NCBI RefSeq assembly: GCF_029227915.1
Contig: NC_079879.1
Span: 4,588,001-4,652,000 of the forward strand
Origin: Hydractinia symbiolongicarpus
Taxonomy: Eukaryota > Cnidaria > Hydrozoa > Anthoathecata > Hydractiniidae
Direction: 5' to 3'
DNA: 64,000 bases
A model generated the notes under the pieces. That model made no database searches. It was given only the letters and a program-made list of their open reading frames with translations, and was not told the origin of the DNA. Positions 25,320 to 35,333 of this stretch are shown here, one piece after another. The position numbers and the translations under genes are program-made. Positions within the stretch are counted from its first letter, which is position 1. Each line of letters starts with the position of its first letter.

Positions 25320-27241
25320 GCTCCCCAGCTACATCAATAAACCTACGACGACCAACCAGACCAGCCAAGGGGTGGACAACAAAATGTGAGCAGTTTTAGA
25401 CATGGCCGTACACAGAATTTTCTGGCCACACTAAGAGTGCACAAACTCTGTTCAGTTTTACAAATCAACCTGCGATTATGGATGACGCTGGAGACTAGGT
25501 TGAAAAAAAACGGTGTGGAATTCCAAAAGCAGTTGGGATGTAAGACGTGCAAGGTTGAAAAAAAACATTTGTAACCGATATTAATCTATTATATATATTA
25601 AATATCAATAAATATTAAGCATTTTGATAATCTTAATCATGTGACAAACGCTGCAAAACAGAATGAAATGCATGGGAACATAAGACTCGAAGACATGGCA
25701 GGATATGGACTAAAACGCATGAGAGAATTGACGTATAAATTCAAAAACCATATGTATCTAGCATAATTCAGAAATATTCTCAATAAAATTTCCTTTTTTC
25801 CATAATGTTTCTGTTTCTCTACTGATCAACATGTCTATGTTTTTGTCCTTTCATATCTGCTTAGATATGTTACCAACCTCGTCCCCAGGGCATCTTGTAT
25901 CTTTTCTGACCCCGGGACGGCGATACGAACATGGCCCTGGAGGAGGCTGGTCCGATATGAAACCTGATTGGCGCGGATATGTCAAATAATTATTGCGTCA
26001 TACAAAACATTTTGGCGAGGCGGCGAGTCTGTGACCAACAGGAGGAAGCTGTTCGTATTAAAATGGCGGAGGAGGTGTATCAGCAGTATCAAGTTTTTTT
26101 TCAAAGTGAAAAATTTAATAAAAACCATTACTAAGCAATGAGAGTATAAAATAAGACATCATAAAGTAATACTGCTTACATGAGAATATTTCAATAGCTG
26201 GGAATGTTTAATAAAGCTAGAAAAGTAGCTAGCTAGCACACTATTCCTAGCAAACTATCAAGATAAGAACAAAAGAAAGAAACTCAAGTTGTTTCCAATT
26301 GGCCAGGTTTAATTTGCAGTATTTTGCAAAGAATGACGTTGCATAAAATTGACGCCCATGTCCTTTATAGACAAAATAATTTTGCACAAAATGTCGAAAA
26401 TGTTTTTTTTACAAAATATATATACATTACGTTTTAAATTATATCAGGTTGTTATTAGTGGGCATGTTTTATTACCTTATATGCTTTGGTTACTATAAAA
26501 GATATGAAAAGCCAGTAGGTTAACCGTCGGAGCCATTTTATCATTTAATGCACATTTACCCGGCCTAATTCAAGAAAATTCCAATTGCAATAGCTTCCGT
26601 AAAAAAATAAAGTTATTGACTTGAAACTTGTTAAGGAGTACTTTTAAACCAATCTGATAAAATATAATTTTACACGAGGCATAAAAAATCTACAAAGCCA
26701 TTTTGAGGAAGAGAAAAAGGTAGGAAGATTTTCTTAAACTGATTCTTGCTAGGCCTTTTTTAACACGCTATGAAGAAATTTCAGAAAATTAAACTTAATC
26801 AAATTTGATTGAGCGCTCAATCAGGCATATGGTTAAATCCAGGATCTATATACTGAAGATGGTGGTAGATATTTAACAGCTCACCACTGTGATATATTAT
26901 CTCAAGAGTTTTAATACAAATTACAAAGCAGTGAACATAAAAAATAACAAAAAAAGTCTAAACCGAGTATATAGTTTATATAGCGTCCCATAACTTCAGT
27001 AAAAATTAAAATATTGACTTAAGATTTGGTATGATATGGTTTTAGATTGGTTTGATGAAATTGAGCCAAAAAATAGTTCTATTATCATCATACTTTCTGA
27101 GTTTCAGAATTTAGTCCTTTTCAGAGACGCCAATAAGCCGTTTTGACAGTATATCAATTTTGACCAAGATACAGATTCAGAAAATTTTAAAAGCTATTCT
27201 AACCTCAGAAATAGGTCAGATAAGATTCAAACTAAAATTAT
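25320..27241. repeat. Tandem array unit 3, truncated (1,922 bp)
   Basis: Starts like units 1 and 2 but breaks off at about 27241 (after ACTAAAATTATG), before the peptide gene would be reached. It has a private ~9-10 bp deletion near 25697. It therefore carries no peptide gene. Confidence 0.85.
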
Positions 27242-27709
27242 GCCAGTAAACAAAAAATTTAGTTGCAAGGAATATTTCTTTGCTGATATTTTTTTGTGAT
27301 AGGATGCTCTTATGAGAATACTGAATTAATTTTCATGGTTAGCTCGTTTGGCATTTTAAATGTTTTCCAAGCAGAATGATAACAATAAATAGATGTATAT
27401 ATCAATAAAAAATCGATTTTTGAACAGCAGCAGAATTGTCATTATTCAATTTTTTACGCATAAATTAATTTATATTCATAATTAGCGGAAACTTGAGAAA
27501 CCAATCAGATAGCAGAACTGACCAGTGTGGCCCAGGGTCATTTCTTCTCACCGTCCGAGATTGTTAGAAAGAGAAAAATGGGCCTGGGGACGAGTGTGTT
27601 TCCTTGGATTGGCTGATATTGGGACTTCAATATTTTTTCGCGGAACGCCATTTGTCCAAATTATCGTTTTTATTTGTATATTGATGTGTATCCCACACTG
27701 TGCTACTTT
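27242..27709. other. Noncoding, right flank of the array
   Basis: No gene seen. Contains GGGCCTGGGGACGAG (27581-27595), a fragment of the CCCAGGG palindrome family. The stretch 27600-27720 resembles 46315-46430 by eye (GGCTG-TATT-GGACTT, then TATCGTTT-TGTTTGT-TATGGAT-TGTATCC), so it is probably a dispersed repeat. The open frames on both strands here are not supported. Confidence 0.4.
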
Positions 27710-28040
27710 GTTCCTTAAAGGGTGCCTTACACAGTCCGATTTTGAACACCTATTAGAGTTCCAATTGTATCTGGCACCCCATGATGTAGCGCCCATAAGG
27801 TGCCAGATTTCTAGTGTTTAATGTCAAATGGCACCTTTTAAAGGTGCGAAATAACATTTACCGGCACCCATTATGGGTGCCATCAGTTTTACAGCATTAG
27901 ATTCAGCACCTTTTATGGTGCCAATCTACTCCTTTTAAGGGTGCTAAACTAAGTTGGAGCCGTAATGGATGTAGGAAACAGGACTGCTACCTTAGCACCC
28001 ATTAGGTTATCGAAATTGGCCCCTAATAGCGCTTCCCTAC
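27710..28040. repeat. Cluster of short GGCACC/GGTGCC palindromes
   Basis: Many short palindromes lie within 330 bp, for example GGCACCCATTATGGGTGCC and GCACCTTTTAAAGGTGC variants, in both orientations. A related cluster lies at 46095-46275 on the far side of the Polinton. Origin unknown; it may be the terminal part of a DNA transposon family. Confidence 0.55.
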
Positions 28041-28125
28041 TCCCAGCAAGTGAACGTAACGAAACGAAAAAAACAACAGAATTTTATCAGCTGATGAGAA
28101 AATATATTCAAATATTATCAAATAT

Positions 28126-28258
28126 ACTAGTCGTTAGCCCGTGAAAAAATCCACGGGTTCGCCCGTCCTTTTTATAGCTGCGCAGCTAAGCTACCATTTT
28201 GCGTGACAGACAGAAGGACGGACGGACGGACAGACGTATACGGGTATTATAATATAGA
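28126..28258 (+). repeat. Dispersed ACTAGTCGTTAGC repeat, copy 1
   Basis: Begins ACTAGTCGTTAGCCCGTG and contains GGGTTCGCCCGTCCTTTTTA, GCGTGACAGACAG with a GGAC run, and ends GGTATTATAATATAG. A second copy is at 54288-54423 and a fragment at about 8330-8375 (minus). It looks like the conserved end of a SINE or retroelement. Confidence 0.6.
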
Positions 28259-28930
28259 CTAGCCGGGAAACCCGGCGTCCAAACGCCGGGTTAAGCCACA
28301 AGTAAAGGTGTGATCCGGCATTGAACACTCTGTGGAGCGCTTAATAAGAGCTGTAGACTGTCCCGCAGATCAGGTGGAGCGCTTTAGTACAGGTATACAG
28401 TATGTCGTTAATCATTTGAAGCGCATACAACATTATAGTGTGCGACTGTAACATATTTTTCAAAAAATAACTTTCCCGCAACGATAACTGATATAAAAAC
28501 AGAGTTTACAAAGTGTTGTTACTCCATCATAGCAAAAACAATCGGTCAATATTATTTTATTTTGTGGAAAAGTCTTTTTAAAAGTTAAAAAATTAATCGT
28601 GACACTGGGCTGAGCGCTTAGTACAGTTAAACCGTGTTGTACAGCGTATAGTAATAATACCCTTTTGAAAAAACTTTCTCGCAGACACAGGGCTGAGCGG
28701 TTAGTCCAGGCGTGATTCCCAAGAAAGTTTAAAAATTAATTGTCACAGTGGTGGGCTGACCTTAGTATATACAGGTAAACGGTGTTGCACATGCCCATAG
28801 GCGTAACAGCCTTTTACAAAAAACAGTCTGTTTTTAACACTGGGCTAACCGCTTAGTACAGTTAAACACAGTTGAACAGGCGCATAAGGCGTATTACCCT
28901 TTTCCAAAAATGTTCATTGCAACTTCGGTT
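28259..28930. repeat. Degenerate tandem repeat, ~80-110 bp units
   Basis: At least five diverged units share GGCTGAGCGCTTAGTACAG, then a TTGTACAG-GCGTA stretch, then CCTTTTNNAAAAA. Examples start near 28331, 28374, 28612, 28753 and 28842. A short GCCGGG/CCCGGC hairpin opens the block near 28262. No coding potential. Confidence 0.55.
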
Positions 28931-29250
28931 TAAATAAAAACACAGGGAACAGCCTGTCGTTACTCGTCCAGCCAAAACAATCGCTCAGCCATTTCATTTG
29001 CAGAAAAAGTTTGCAAAAAAATAATAAAATATGTAGCTATACCTAGCTAGCTAACTGCATTTAGCATAAAAATTATATATTGCTTAAGAATATTGTTGTA
29101 GCCAAACTGCATTTTTATACTTTCACTTTTTAAGGAGCTAGCTAAATAGCCACAGCCTCAACATAAAAATAAATGTTGGCTAGGATAAAAAGCTCTTATA
29201 CCATACATAATAGCAATAAGTGAGGCTCTAGCTAGCTAGTAGCTATTAAT

Positions 29251-29390
29251 GGCTTATTAACCGTTTAGCCGGTCTATACGGGAAAATATAGACCGAGGTC
29301 ATGACGTCATGGACCGAGCGCAGTGAGGTCCATGCGAGTGACAGAGGTCTATATTTTCCCGTATAGACAGGCTAATAAGGTTAATAAGTC
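29251..29390. mobile_element. Foldback MITE-like palindrome, ~140 bp
   Basis: The left arm (CTTATTAACCGTTTAGCC, GTCTATACGGGAAAATATAG) is mirrored by the right arm (CTATATTTTCCCGTATAGAC, GGCTAATAAGGTTAATAAG). The centre contains ATGACGTCAT and GACCGAGCGCAGTGAGGTCC. Nearly the whole element is a hairpin. Confidence 0.7.
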
Positions 29391-29392
29391 AT

Positions 29393-30004
29393 TTATTACC
29401 CCACTGATTATTTCATAACCATTAATGAAAAAAAGGTTTTAGAGTCCAGGGGTCTTTAACAAAAACAAGGCTTAGGTGGAAACCATGTAACTTTCTTTAT
29501 ATTTCGAACGTACACAGACATTCGATCCACAACTCGTTCAAAAATAAACAATACAATACAACTTTTAAAAATAGAATATTTTCAAAACAGTTTTAAAATT
29601 CAATTCTTTGTCGTTTCGCTGGTGGAGTGTTCGTATTAAAATTAAATGTACAATTGTTAAAATTTCCTCCGGAAAAAAATGAAGAGAGGGTTGAAGACTG
29701 CGTGGAACTGGAAGTATTAAGAGCTGTCGATTGGTTATGTACGTCAGTTGGTTATTATTTGAGCTCAAGATGTTTGACATTTTGTAACGGTGAGTGGTAC
29801 TAGCTGATTTGTAATTTCTTAACGAATCAATATTTTTGTGACCACTGTGTTGGGCTACATTAACTTTCTTGTTTTGTTTTTGTTTTGATGTCGGTTAATA
29901 CGGCGTCATATAGACTGGTCACGTGAAAAAAAAAAACAATCAAATTTTCCGAGAACGTTCGAATAAACGTAAACATTCGAAAATACTCAACAGTGGGGTA
30001 ATAA
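29393..30004. repeat. Possible 0.6 kb TIR element (TTATTACCCCACTG ends)
   Basis: TTATTACCCCACTG at 29393-29406 is the exact reverse complement of 29991-30004. The interior has no transposase; an open frame at 29565-29780 has no domain. The left end abuts the foldback palindrome at 29251-29390, so the two may be one nested insertion. Confidence 0.45.
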
Positions 30005-30558
30005 AGCTAGCTAATCTTCGTTCCTAGCCAAACATCCTAAAACTGGTGCGTTTAAGATCTGTACGTGGCTAAAAAACGTGACAATATATTTATCCTAACA
30101 TTGAAAACAAACAGAAAACAAATATTACAAATATATAAGGCTTTTAAAAGATAAAAAAGTCAAACAGGCCTAGAAACCTCACACACAGACCACAAACACG
30201 ACCATTATCAAAATGGCCTTCGTTCCGCGAAGATCTTGGAGTCTTTCTGGTCGCGAAAATCTTGGTTTTTTTTTAAAGAATCAGGCGTTGTGAATGGTGT
30301 TCCACGCGCGAGCGGTCAAAACAAAGTGGACAAAAATATATCGCGTTTGGTATTAGTGCGCATTATAAAAATTTCGTGATTCCGTTACGGGACGCGGCTC
30401 TCGCGGACACACAGACAGACGGAATACGGCTATTATTAAAGAGATACAATACAATAATTTTTTTTAAATTAGTTTTTTTATAACGAATAACATATTTGCA
30501 GATACGTTCGAACATTCAGGAACAAGTAACAGTTATAATGTAAATAGTTCTTTCCTCT
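30005..30558. other. Noncoding left flank of the Polinton
   Basis: No gene seen. Contains GACACACAGACAGACGG near 30408-30424, loosely like the ends of the ACTAGTCG repeats. The last bases before the element are TCCTCT. Confidence 0.4.
30554..30558. other. Left target-site duplication (CCTCT)
   Basis: CCTCT immediately precedes AGAGATAGG here and follows CCTATCTCT at 45672-45676. The preceding T on the left and the last T of the right end allow a 6 bp TCCTCT reading, the length usual for Polintons. Confidence 0.7.
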
Positions 30559-30829
30559 AGAGATAGGAAAATGCCGATCCTAGGACAGCGATTAATATAT
30601 TCTGTGCCACTCCACGTTAAATTATGGATCATCCCCGTCAAATCAACGATAGAAGAGTCGATAAAATCCATGTGCACTTTACCACTTTACGTCAAATAAG
30701 CGGGCATGCTCTATAATATCTGTCCAAAACCCCCACCTCCGCCCCAACCCACAACCCCCGCCGTGTCCCCCGGGCCCCTCCCCACCCTCCCCTGTCGTGT
30801 CCCCCAATTATAGTGTTATGTGTGTCTAT
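30559..30829 (+). repeat. Polinton left terminal inverted repeat
   Basis: About the first 190 bp match the reverse complement of 45480-45671 with only a handful of mismatches. A C-rich block (30728-30808) then follows that has diverged from its partner. Identity resumes at a TATAGTGTTATGTGTGTCTAT stretch. In protein-primed replication the ends serve as origins. Confidence 0.9.
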
Positions 30830-30852
30830 CTTTACAAGAAACAAGTAAAGAT
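30828..30852. terminator. DNA hairpin 1 (ATCTTTAC/GTAAAGAT) at left end of gene block
   Basis: Perfect 8 bp stem, 9 nt loop. It lies just inside the left TIR and 20 nt beyond the stop of the minus-strand gene at 30872, where the leftward unit should end. The same stem sequence is reused in the hairpin at 39826. Confidence 0.5.
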
Positions 30853-30871
30853 GATTGCAACATTGCAAGGT

Positions 30872-31207
30872 TTAGCGCCACATAATGTCATAACTGAAGA
30901 ATTGATTTTCGTGATTCTTTTGAGATTGCTTGAGACCATTTGATCTGACAAAGGCATCACCCTTCCAACCATAATCCTTCAATTCATCACAAAGTTTTGC
31001 AGGCAACCATGTCTTATATTTATTTCCCATTCTATCTTGAACCTCCGCATACATAGATTTTTCAGAAAGAGCACCGGGTCTTGATATTTCCATCTCTTTC
31101 ACATATTTAACAAGGTAAATATCGTTTTTAGGCAGCTCTCTCCACTTTATGATTGGAGTAACTTGTTCTATGTTTTGTTCAAATTCTTCAACTGTTGGAA
31201 AAGCCAT
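30872..31207 (-). CDS. Polinton protein of unknown function, 111 aa (possible OB-fold)
   Basis: Starts at the ATG of MAFPTVEEFEQNIEQ; an upstream in-frame GTG (31222) extends the open frame but is not a likely start. No signal or membrane segment. The pattern WRELP then YLVKYVKEM then YAEVQDRMGNKYKTWLP resembles alternating strands of a small OB-type barrel, so a single-stranded DNA-binding role is conceivable for a protein-primed replicon. That is inference from pattern only. It is the last gene of the leftward unit. The upstream tract GAATATAAACACA abuts the ATG. Confidence 0.7.
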   Translation of the reverse strand: MAFPTVEEFEQNIEQVTPIIKWRELPKNDIYLVKYVKEMEISRPGALSEKSMYAEVQDRMGNKYKTWLPAKLCDELKDYGWKGDAFVRSNGLKQSQKNHENQFFSYDIMWR

Positions 31208-31462
31208 TGTGTTTATATTCACGATTACATCTCTTTATACCACTTTATAGATTCTATCGGAAAGCAGTTTTTTGTTATCTACCATCTGTCAATCAAACGC
31301 TTATAACAATAGGATTTTACATATTTTACATACCAAAAAGTTGTTTACATAAGAAAAAAGTTAAAACGAAAGTAGCCGTTGCTAAGGATATTTGGTATGT
31401 AAGGAATGCATTGTTTCTCTATTGTTATTCTGGCTTGATTGACATTTAATTGACGTCATTCT
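31208..31462. other. Intergenic gap in the Polinton
   Basis: 255 bp between two same-strand genes, AT-rich, with ATTGACGTCATT near the left gene's end (31450-31461). The plus-strand open frame here shows no motif and overlaps the start of the neighbour; not called. Confidence 0.4.
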
Positions 31463-32631
31463 TTATCTAAACAAATACCATATGAAATAACCTGTTGTCA
31501 TAACAATCACAAGAGCGATCTTCTCATCTTCGTGTGTAGGAGGAGTATCTTTGTGGTAAGGTGCAGTAATGTGTTTATCTGTAGTATCCACGTGGTGTAC
31601 GGTGATGTGTTTATCAGGATGATCGGGTGTTACAGGCTTCTTTTTAGTTATCTTATGTGATTCGGTAACATTGACCTTTCGATTGATACCAATGGTAAGA
31701 TCTTCACCCGATATCAAAATCTTGTTGTTGTAACCTACCACCCCTGTCTTAATTCTGAGATTCATGTCACTAGGTAACATATAAATACCTTGTCCAACCG
31801 AATAATCAACCTTACTTGAAGCGTAGTTTAACGTATCCTGATAACGTTTAATGTCCTCCTGAATATCAACCCTACGGTTAACAATGTCTTCAAGGTTATT
31901 CATAAAAACTCTTTGGGCGGTCAGAGCACTTGAATCATTACCAAGGATGGAGGAGCGTGCCGAGGTCTGAGAACTAAGAACAAGATAGGCATAGGCCCTA
32001 ACACTGCTTGAGATCTTCACAAGGCCCGTTTTTGTAAATCCATCGGATTTTTCCACAATCCACCGCGTCATGGAGTCGTTGGTGAAATAACTCAACCCGG
32101 GAGTTGGATAGTCTTTACGTCTTTTTTGATATGAAGTGAAAAAGTACTGACCTCTGTATTTCATGGGGTTGGAATCAACATCATACTCACCACAGATTTT
32201 AGAAATTCCTCATTTGAATAGGGATTGTCATATTGATTAAAACTATCTTCAAAGGGTAGAGGTGTCTGCAGACGCTTAATGATTCGTCTAATGTGATAAT
32301 ACACATGAAAACGATATATCGACCTGACCATAGATCTACCATCCTTCAGGTGTTCGGAACTTACCCCACAGGCACTTGAAGCACACCAAGTGGCGAAATT
32401 TAGCTGGGTTTGCCATAGTCTAAAAGGTTGATCATTCCAAATTCTCATACGTTGCGCGTTATGACTAAGTTCATAATTGGTAAAAATATTAGGAAAGGAA
32501 GCGGGGAAAGAGCCACTTTCAGACACAATAATGGCCTGTTTGTACAGATCCCTAGCGCCCAATATTTGAAGATCCAGCCCTCCATTTGGCTTATATGCCG
32601 CATTCGGGTTATATCTGAAAATGTCATCCAT
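31463..32631 (-). pseudogene. Polinton membrane-anchored protein, split by a frameshift
   Basis: Two open frames lie in different frames. The upstream part (32631-32161, 156 codons, starting MDDIFRYNP) has the conserved-looking stretch PFRLWQTQLNFATWC. The downstream part (32164-31463, 233 codons) begins at an ATG that overlaps the first stop. The frame of the downstream part stays open upstream of its ATG for at least 16 codons, through an ICGEYDVD-like stretch, and joins smoothly just after an A-run near 32200. One gene of about 390 codons that lost one base is therefore likely; slippage at the A-run is an alternative. The downstream part has a ~30-residue helical segment and ends in a hydrophobic anchor (VIVMTTGYFIWYLF). 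I recall similar proteins in coral and Hydra Polintons; function unknown. Confidence 0.7.
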
Positions 32632-32669
32632 TCTTTGATTTAAATATATTCACAATCTCTAATATAATA
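32632..32669. promoter_or_regulatory. Compact divergent promoter
   Basis: Only 38 bp separate the ATGs of the leftward gene and the rightward 187 aa gene. It holds AATATATTTAAAT toward the left gene and CTAATATAATA directly before the right ATG. The CTAATATAATA box recurs before the 161 aa gene (38560-38570). Confidence 0.5.
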
Positions 32670-33233
32670 ATGTATATCACAATAAAGGACGTAAATAGCG
32701 AGAAGAAAATCTATTTGTATCAACCGATAGACAACTCACATGGTACAAAGGAGGTTGCGATCGTGGAGACGTTTTCGGATAATGTCACATATGTAGCTAC
32801 AGCTCCAATAGATATACCCTTGGCTGACGGAGTTACCACGGTTAGGTTACAACAGGGTCAGCACTACACGGGGAGGGAGTTGAATTCAATCGTGAGAGGT
32901 GATGTAAAATCAACACAACTAGCTAGAAACTCTAAGTTGAGTAAAATATTCAATCTAGGGGGTATAACGGAACTACATTTTAATCTTAATGAATTGGATA
33001 ACTCGTTAAATCTTAAAGATGGTGAATATAGCAACAACCTGATAACATATCATATATCCGAGTATGGTGGTGATTTTACATATATTGAACCGAAAAATCC
33101 GCAATATAAGAAACTAAAGAAAGGTTTACTTCAATCACTTACCATGAGAGTCACAGGTCAGGATGGTAAGGTGCTATGGGGTGGTATGAAGACAGCAGTT
33201 ACCCTACACATAAGAGATACGGCGGACAGATGA
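32670..33233 (+). CDS. Candidate minor capsid (penton) protein, 187 aa
   Basis: Intact frame from an ATG that abuts a CTAATATAATA tract. No membrane segment; the composition is strand-rich and polar. It sits immediately upstream of the major capsid gene, the usual place of the single jelly-roll penton in Polintons and adenovirus-like genomes. Its C-terminus (LTMRVTGQDG, then TAVTLHIRD) has the alternating pattern of paired edge strands. The call rests on size, fold pattern and position, not on a diagnostic motif. It is probably co-transcribed with the capsid and ATPase genes up to the hairpin at 35210. Confidence 0.5.
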   Translation: MYITIKDVNSEKKIYLYQPIDNSHGTKEVAIVETFSDNVTYVATAPIDIPLADGVTTVRLQQGQHYTGRELNSIVRGDVKSTQLARNSKLSKIFNLGGITELHFNLNELDNSLNLKDGEYSNNLITYHISEYGGDFTYIEPKNPQYKKLKKGLLQSLTMRVTGQDGKVLWGGMKTAVTLHIRDTADR

Positions 33234-33288
33234 TACAATAGCATTAACCGAATTAAAGTAAAATAAAATAAAAGTAATATGGAATAGC

Positions 33289-34602
33289 ATGGAATACGGG
33301 AAAAAGTTAAACCCAGAGCGTTCACTTAGAACCGCACATGGTGTAAAAGGAACGCATCAAAAAGTAATTGTCACTCACAACCCAAGTGAGATTGATCAGA
33401 ACCAGTTACTCCTGATTAGGTTCCCTAATTTAGGTAACGATGATGTCATTGTTCCCGGTACTTCGAAAATAAGTTTCGACATTGATCTCGAGTCAAAAGC
33501 TGACACGAAGAGAACATTGGTCTCTAACATAGGGAGGGCAATTGTTAAAAAGTTGGCCATCAAGTTCGAGGGTACCGAGATTCTGAGCATTGATGACTTT
33601 GTTCTTTTCGGGTGCTACAGAGATTTATGGTTAACCAAGTCCGAAAAAAGAAATGCAATAAGACAAGGTATCATCTTTGATGAAGGGTGCACGGAAAATT
33701 GCATGAAACTGAGAGTTGGAGCCGCGGATAAAGATACATCGGAGGTAGCGGACTAAGCAATCTATGATGCATACAAAAACAAGTTCACCATACCACTAGA
33801 TTTTGAAATGTTGGATAGCACGATTCCTTATTATCAGGCCGGATTAGGTAATAGGCTGTGTTATGAGATAACATTCAACAATTATGACAGGGTAGTATTA
33901 TCAACACCTACCAAACCTTCGGGTTCCGCCACGGCACCGGCGCCGGATGCTAAATACAAAATCTCCAACATATCTCTCGAATATGAGATTGTGACACAAC
34001 CGACACTAGCCAGATTCATTTCAAATGAATACCAAAACATGGCCGTACTTTACGACAGATTCTTGAGACATAGACAAATTAGGGTGGATAAGTCAGACAC
34101 AACGTGGAATTGGTCGTTCAATACACCGTGCAAGTCTCTGAAGGGTATATTGGTTCTGTTTGAGGAAGAGAAAGCTTACAAACGAGATACAGGTAGGTTC
34201 TACAATCCTAAGATCAAAAAGGTATCCGCCATAGTTGAGGGTAAGCCTAACCAACTTTTCGCTCAGGGGATGCAACCGTTTGAGCATTATGGTGAAATAT
34301 GCAAGTATTTCGCGGAGGGCAAACAAAGGGATGGTAACGCCGGTGAAATACAGAAACATCTGCAACTACATGATGTGAAGGTCGCGGACTACCTAACCAC
34401 GAAATATGCTCTATGGCTGGATTTCAGAACCATAGATGAAAACTCACTGCACGGCCGACGGATTGAAAATGCGAGCGAGGGGATCACACTGCAAGTTAAA
34501 AAGACCGCCGAAACCGCGGGATCCTTAAACGCCTACATATATCTAATCATGGATGCTCAATTAAATATTCAAAACGGTGAAATTATGGATGTACTATATT
34601 AA
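33289..34602 (+). pseudogene. Major capsid protein (double jelly-roll), interrupted by an in-frame TAA
   Basis: The reading frame spans 438 codons but has a TAA at 33754-33756 (codon 156). The frame resumes in register, and a second open stretch has an internal ATG at 33808. The N-terminal part (KIVT-type strands, then NLGNDDVIVPGTSKISFDI) and the C-terminal part (YKISNISLEYEIVTQP, then YDRFLRHRQI and WNWSF) match what I recall of Polinton major capsid proteins from Hydra and corals. The family forms hexagonal capsomers with two beta-barrels. The single stop separates the two barrels roughly at one third, so no full capsid subunit can be made without readthrough. No frameshift is evident elsewhere. 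The ATPase ATG follows 1 nt after the final stop. Confidence 0.8.
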
Positions 34603-34603
34603 G

Positions 34604-35200
34604 ATGGACTACATGAAAGATCCTCACACGGCATTATTCGTCGGTCCCACGGGCTGCGGAAAATCCAGACGCGTTGTAACATTACTAGAGAGTGAATACT
34701 TTGATCACTTTGATTTCATTGTGATTATATGTCCAACATTAAGATGGAATAAGACATATATGTGTCGAAAATGGTTTTGGAGAGACAGATATGTGATTCT
34801 AATTGAGCCCAGAGGTATGTTATATGAATGGATTCAAAAGATGACGGATTTCTGTGCCGGGTACAAAACATTATTCCTGATCGACGACATCATCGCGGAT
34901 GAGAAACTGGACAAAAAGAGGCAACCACTGCTGGAGCTGGCCATCAGCGGTCGGCATCGAAACCACACCATGTGGCTACTCACACAATCATACACCGCGA
35001 TACCGAAGAACTTACGAAGGCAGGCAAAAATGTTATATGTGTGGTATCCGAAGGACAGACATGATCTCGCAACCATCCACGAAGAGAATGATGTCATTGA
35101 ATCATCGGAGATCCAGAAGGTTAAGGAAAGGCTAAAAGATGGAAAATATACACATTTAGTCATGAGGATGGAACATCCAAGAACTCACGTGATTTGCTAG
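34604..35200 (+). CDS. A32-like genome-packaging ATPase, 198 aa
   Basis: FtsK/HerA-type P-loop ATPase that in related viruses pumps DNA into the capsid. The Walker A motif GPTGCGKS is at residues 14-21 and Walker B (TLFLIDD) at 89-95. A downstream GRHRNHTMWLLTQS box near 122-135 supplies the sensor Gln, and an Arg-rich stretch (NLRRQ) follows. I take the ATG at 34604, one base after the capsid stop; an in-frame ATG at 34577 would overlap the capsid gene. At 198 residues it is slightly short but complete for Polinton members. It is the last gene of the capsid block; a strong hairpin follows 9 nt after the stop. Confidence 0.92.
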   Translation: MDYMKDPHTALFVGPTGCGKSRRVVTLLESEYFDHFDFIVIICPTLRWNKTYMCRKWFWRDRYVILIEPRGMLYEWIQKMTDFCAGYKTLFLIDDIIADEKLDKKRQPLLELAISGRHRNHTMWLLTQSYTAIPKNLRRQAKMLYVWYPKDRHDLATIHEENDVIESSEIQKVKERLKDGKYTHLVMRMEHPRTHVIC

Positions 35201-35209
35201 ATTGGACGT

Positions 35210-35238
35210 TTTTTGTTACAAGAGTCTTGTAACAAAAA
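35210..35238. terminator. DNA hairpin 2 (13 bp perfect stem) after the ATPase gene
   Basis: TTTTTGTTACAAG (35210-35222) pairs perfectly with CTTGTAACAAAAA (35226-35238) around a 3 nt loop. It lies 9 nt after the ATPase stop and before a 33 bp tandem repeat and the next unit. Confidence 0.65.
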
Positions 35239-35246
35239 GTAACAGA

Positions 35247-35333
35247 TCTATAGACTCCTATAAGACTATCCTATAATACTCCTATAGACTACTATAAGAC
35301 TCCTATAATACTCCTATAGACTACTATAGGACC
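35247..35333 (+). repeat. Two-copy ~33 bp tandem repeat ahead of the 207 aa gene
   Basis: CCTATAATACTCCTATAGAC with a following ACTATAAG/ACTATAGG occurs twice in a row (35265-35298 and 35299-35330). It ends 3 bases before the ATG at 35334. It may act as the promoter of the following block. Confidence 0.6.
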
